Part shown: positions 55,701-61,700 of the stretch, piece by piece
Numbering within the stretch: the first letter of the stretch is position 1
Layout of the letters: each line of letters opens with the position of its first letter
Assembly: GCA_903813345.2 (NCBI GenBank)
Contig: CAIIXF020000007.1
Span: forward strand, 1,495,730 to 1,559,729
Length of the DNA stretch: 64,000 nucleotides
Source: Owenia fusiformis
Taxonomy: Eukaryota; Annelida; Polychaeta; Sabellida; Oweniidae
Direction of reading: 5' to 3'
The notes under the pieces: model-generated
The model's database searches: none
Told to the model about the DNA's origin: nothing
The model's input: only the letters and a program-made list of their open reading frames with translations
Program-made: the position numbers and the translations under genes

Positions 55701-58700
55701 AACTAAACTTCTATCACGTCAAGAGATCAAACCGACCCAAGAATACAAACCAACAGAAAGCACAATACAAGACAAACAAAAGGACGAAAAGGTTAGTCTG
55801 AAATCGTCAACAACTTCAGCGACAAAACCTATGTCTAGTCAAGAAATGAAATCAACTCCTGAATATAGAACTTTGACTCATAGCAATGTAGAACAGAATG
55901 TTAAAGACCCAAAGAGTGTTGATATTGAGGTTTTTTCAACAATTGAAGAAGAAATAGAAGTCTGGCCAAGTCAGGAAGACCTCATTGTTGTGACAACAAA
56001 ACCAAAGAAACTGAAGAAAGTAACAACGAAAAAACCATCATAGCAAAATGTGTAAGATTTTCTTGTAGTTCTTTTGGACCACAATATCTAAATGCTTTCT
56101 TAATATTGTCCCATTTCTTAAGTCAAAACTCAATCAAACCTCTTTAAAAATATATGAAATATCAAGGTACCTATGCATATAACAAACACTAAACTTCTAA
56201 AAAGAGAGTAAAAATCTCTTTAACTTGAAGAAAATGATATAGTTGAAAGATAATTGAAAAATTAACATTTTATAACATTAATTTCAACTGAAATAACATT
56301 TGCCTTCTTTTCTTGAACATTAGAAGTATGCTGAACAAAAAAACCTACAGAATGATATTCAAGGATGAGAAGGTGAATACGATTTCAATATGGAGACAAC
56401 CATGTAGAAATGAAGTATCATGGTATAATATATATAATCAACATTCCTTCCAATTACACTTTTCATTATTGATCGATCCACAAAAGGCTAATAGAATGTT
56501 CTAGTTTGTTCCCAGAAGATATTAATTAGTCTCACTTTGAAGTAATTGCTTCAGCTCAAGCTGTGGCCTCCATGAGGTGAATGGCTTATATGATAAGTGC
56601 ACAAAAGCATTGATTACCACTATCTGGTCTTGTCATACACGTGTCTTTCATAATCAAGTTACTTTAACACCACTTCATATGAAAGCATGATATTCATTCA
56701 TGATTCTGAGAAATAAGTAAATGTCCCCATCGAGAGTTTTTTTCAGTGAATCAAAAATGTATTTATATTTTCAACTCAAAGCTTGCTGGATCAAGCTAAA
56801 ATAAAAAGTATTTAGATTTTATTTTTCTGTTGAAAATTGTCGAAATGAAATCTAAAGACAAAAATGTTTCAGTAAGAATGGAAAAACAGGGTTGATCCGG
56901 TCCCCATACTCTTTACATAGGCGTACACGTGCACTTTAGAACACGTTTCTATTCGTAGAAGGTTTCGATATTTCATAGAAATTCAAGCATCAAATCAAAT
57001 TCTGAATTCTCAAGTTGGAATTTAAGGAATGTCAAGGACTCTTCATGTCATCAGCATGTCCCCACTATTACTCCTATCTGGTTAGGTCATGTCCAGATAA
57101 GCTTCCAGATTATTACTGGCCAAGGTGTGAAAAACTAATGTACTACGACAAAAATCTTGCTTTACGATAATGAAAAAATGACCTTGTATTGAATATAACA
57201 TGTTTTTTTTTGTTATAGTGCATGTTGTTTTTTAAATTTGAAGAATAATTGTTTGTATCATATTGAATTTTCTGTAAGACAGAAAGCTGATAAGTCTGAG
57301 ACTATCCCTCAAAGGGTAGCTTATGTCAATAAGAATAATCAATGTAATAAGATTAGGGAAACCTTTGATGAAATGGTCAAGGTGGTCGCTTCTATTTCAT
57401 ACATTTTCTCTCTAAAATATGAATGAACGTTACAATTTTTAGAAATATTTGTACACTTTGGGGTATTTTCTAAATGACTGCTTATTTTATTCCTTGCCGA
57501 TTTCACACTTTTCATTCTATTTTTCAGAGGAATCCTTCGATTCAAATTTTATTACTTTGATATTGTTTGATTTCATTATCATGTGTCGTGACTTCTTAAA
57601 TGGGATGCTCTCAAAATGCTAAATGAAATGTATGTATGTAAAAATGTATCCTACTTTGCAGGTCAAAGAGGATTGTGTGTATTATATGTTAATATTTTAT
57701 TTGAATAAAAATTAATAAAAATATAAAATTATTGTAATATTGATCTTTGCACTGATAATTAAAAATAACAATAGACAGATGTTGAAGAAAATGAATGGTT
57801 GTGGTATAAAAAATAAAAAGTATGTAAAAAGATAATCAAAAAAATGAAGAAATGATGTACAATCAAAGCACTAAAATGATTAAAAGAAGTGGTGCACTAG
57901 TTATTAATGTAAAAAACACTTACCTTCCTAAACAATAGCTGTCTCCAGTCCTTTATAGCATGAGTTGACACCTCTACATACTTCCAGAGTTCCTGTCTCA
58001 GATCCATATCTGTCATCCATTTTTGAGTATACTTAATGTCATAACATTCTCCCATGATAGACTCACGCCATTTACTTGCTTGTTGCAGTTTCACAAACTT
58101 GTCAAAGAATCTCTCACGAAGCTGAAACATGATACACAATAATTTTATATCAAGTATTTTAAGATTATGTAAACCTAAATTGAAATTTTAATGTTTCTAA
58201 ATTTTGCCTGTCGAAGCAAAGTCAAAATAAGCTTATTCAACATTATTGTTTTAATAACAATTATTAATAATAATCATTAAAAAGAAATTAAAAACAAGGC
58301 ACACAGTAAATAATATCGTACCACCTAGAAATCAAATGGATTTTCATAAACAAAAACCCATAAAGAGGTTCCAATTTGTCACATGATTTCTCTGGAGATA
58401 CCCAGACAAGAAAAGTGAGATGACACCACCCACCTACCAAACTGACCATATTATCATCCCATTTTTGGTATAAGTAATTTGGCAGGCAAATATAATGTAT
58501 CTGGACAATCATTATACATCAGTTACTTAAAAAAACATGGAAATAATTCCTGAATAAAGGAATTTGATGATGAAGTAATTCTTTCCTTTATCAGATTTGA
58601 ACCTACAACCTTACAGTTTTATTCAAACTTTCCATTATAGCAGAATTCTTACCTTTCTCATGTCAAACAATATGGTAGTTGGGCGCTGATCTGGGTCAAG

Positions 58701-61700
58701 ATATTTACCAGTAGTGGCCTCCTGGTAGATCTCACCAGCCTCTTTTTCTAGTTTCTGAAAATATTTAACAAGTATAAGAAATATAACTCACTACATGTAC
58801 AGTAAAACGTGTCTATTAAGTGAAACACCATTGGTACCTCTGAAAAGGGAGATGTTTACTTATAGAGGTTCATTTAACATAGTCAGTTGTTCTTGGGACT
58901 CTAAAAAGTGTTTCACTAACAGAGGTGTTCCACTTTACAGGTTTTACTGTATATAGTTACTTGGGTTAATATGGTGAAATGTAACATATAGCAATGTGCA
59001 ATATTTGTGTGTTTTAAACACAAATATTGTTAATAACTAAATGAACTTACATAGAACAACATATAGGGACATTTCAACAATTCTTGTATTCGGTTATATT
59101 CAAAGGATTGGTATCGATATGGTGAACTGAATTCAACAATGTTTTCCTCTTAAACCAATTATTGAAAACATTCTGTAAAAAACATGGTCCTTTATGTAAT
59201 GTTGAATGATTGACAACAATTTTATGCGAAAATTATTTATATATATTTCATATAACTGTTTTGTTAACATTTTTTTAGTGCAATTGTTTTTTGTTCCTTT
59301 CTACCAATTCTTGAGAATGAAATAAAATATCTTTCCGAACCTTGTTGGAACAAAATACCATATACAACATTTTCTTAGACCTCTCAATATTTAATTATAC
59401 AAAGGAAATTTTGGTTGATTAAAGAGAAAGTATTCAAAAAATTAAAACAAAAACCCCCCAAAATAGATAAAAATTAAGATAAAACAAGAACAAAAGAAGT
59501 GCCTGATGTGTTCTAAAACAATACAGAGAAAAAATATATACATTTTTCAAATTATATTGTTACAATTCAAAAGATGACCATTAAATTAAAGATGTGTAAA
59601 ACTTTCAGAATTTTTTGATGACAGCTTTAAGAGAAACAAGTGTTCAAAAAGTTCACCATATCGATACCAATCCTTTATGGTAGGCAGATTTGAATATATA
59701 ATCTGAAGGCTATTTCTCAAAAAAAATTGAAATATGGATCCAAGTCTTTTACAATTTCCCCATTAACTAACCATTCAGGCAATTGGGATCTTAAGTCATC
59801 TGTGGTATTCTTGAGAAATGGCCTTTAGTGGCAAGGAGCTGACAGGTACACTGAGATTATTTGCAGGTTTGAAAATCATCAAACAAGATCTACCTAAATG
59901 TGTCCCTTTAATTTATTTTGACAAATAAATCAGAATTTCTATCTCACAGTAAAGAATGGGAGAAAAATGTGAGGAACTTTCAGAACAAACAAAGTTATAA
60001 TATTTGTAGCTAATACGTAAAAATATGTTCAGGTTACAATGAAAACATCTATGATGACATCTAATGGAATGCAATATGTAAATCATGCACATATACCATG
60101 CAATTGATGGCGAAAGGTACAGACCAATATATCCTGGAGAGGTAAAAATTTGAAAAAAAAAAATATTTTGAGCTGATAAACAGTTAGTTTGGTATATAAA
60201 AAAGGTTGGTGAAAATAGAAGCCCAAATATTCGGGAATTCAGTTGAATTCCAGTAAAATATCTAGGTAAGGAGTAAATGGTTAAGCGCCCCCAAGATCTA
60301 TCGGTCTGTTCCCTATAAAGAGACATACACACATGGCATGATGTGCACAGATGTCTCTGTTTTGAAATATAAAGTTGCATACAAAAATGTGCAAAAACAG
60401 TCAACAAAATAAAATGTCCAATGAAATCCCATTTTCTGAACTTGAAATATGTCATTTGGTTCAATTAGGCAGCTGAGTCAAAATTTAATTTAACAATATT
60501 AGTGAAAATGACATTTAATTGTGGTGCAATATGACTCATTTACATGCTATATGAGCCAGTCTCTTCTTGAGTTTTTACTCTTCTCTTACATCAAGCCCTT
60601 GTAACCCCCAGGGGACTCCCGCCCCCTCTAAGTTAAGAGTGAAGTAGATTCAGGAGGGGTTCAGGGACTTGATGCAAGACTATGTTGTTTTGAGTATTCA
60701 AATAAATCTGCAATGTATTGTTGCAATTGTGTATGTGCAACATGCCTAAGATGTTAATCACTGTTACCATATATATGTACATTACAGCTGGACCTGAAAA
60801 CCAGTTAGTTATTATGAAGAAAAATAACAATAAATTAAAGAATGGTTCACAGTTAGGATTTGATGATGTACTAAACTAAAAATCTCATGCAGATTGACAG
60901 GAGGATATTGCTAGCTAAAATGAGGGTTAAATGGAACAGTTTTATATTAGTGATTAAATGAGTAGATTAAAACTTAATTACATACATGTACTGTTTATTG
61001 TAGTACATTTCGTGTGCATTACAGTCCATGACACAGTCAACCTACAGTACAGTACAATACAGTACAGTACAGTACAGTACAGTACAGTACAGTACAGTAC
61101 AGTACAGTACAGTACAGTACAGTACAGTACAGTACAGAGTACAGGTCCATATGAAAAATACAGTACAATGTGCCCCATAGTCCTCGTGCACATTACAGCA
61201 TAACAATAAATATATAATATGTACACTGGAGCATTATACATACAAGACATTCTAAGTATACATACCAGATATGTCTCCTCTAGGTTCTGTGTAACCAATG
61301 GGGCCTGTGTGTTGACAAACTCTAAAGCATCCTGCATCTGGAAGAGGAACGCCTCCCAGGCCTGCCATATACTTTCTTCTAGCTTTTCTTCTTCAGCTGT
61401 TAACTGTCTGTAACTCATTCTGATCACCTATAATGAAATAAAGATACAGGATTAAGACAAATATTCTAGGAGTGACTCAGCAATTGTGATCCCTGCCAAT
61501 GAACAGATCTTGGGCAATAGACAAATCTTTGGAATTAGACAGATCTTTGACGACAGACAGATCTTTGGACAATATTTGGTGATTGACAGATCTTTGGCAA
61601 TAGATATATATTTGGCAAAAGCAGATCTTTTGTGAAGGACAGATCTTTGGCAATAGACATATCTTTAGCAATGGGCAGAATAAAACCCATAGCCAGCAAT

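Larger units (their letters stand above)
51226..57923 (-). other. Longest intron (exons 7-8), hosting a plus-strand gene
   Basis: 6.7 kb. Contains two copies of the dispersed AAGGCATT repeat (51376, 51813), a hairpin at 52703-52736, and the sulfotransferase-like gene 54346-56043. Other stretches (51960-52700, 52740-54345, 56044-57923) are AT-rich without recognised features. Confidence 0.8.
58755..61265 (-). other. Intron between exons 5 and 6
   Basis: 2.5 kb. Contains the inverted-repeat element at 58799-58950, a 575-bp element with 26-bp perfect ends (59102-59676), a small hairpin (60589-60674) and a pentanucleotide microsatellite (61043-61144). An unrecognised 183-codon minus frame at 59913-60464 has no splice signals or similarity and is judged accidental. 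Confidence 0.8.

Noticed and set aside
59913-60464. 183-codon minus-strand frame in an intron
   Set aside because: No recognised similarity, no splice phase fit with the host gene, and Tyr/Phe/Ile-rich composition as expected from AT-rich DNA.
60978-61427. 149-codon minus frame extending exon 5 into the microsatellite
   Set aside because: Only 61266-61427 fits the family; the rest reads through a consensus donor into the ACAGT repeat.
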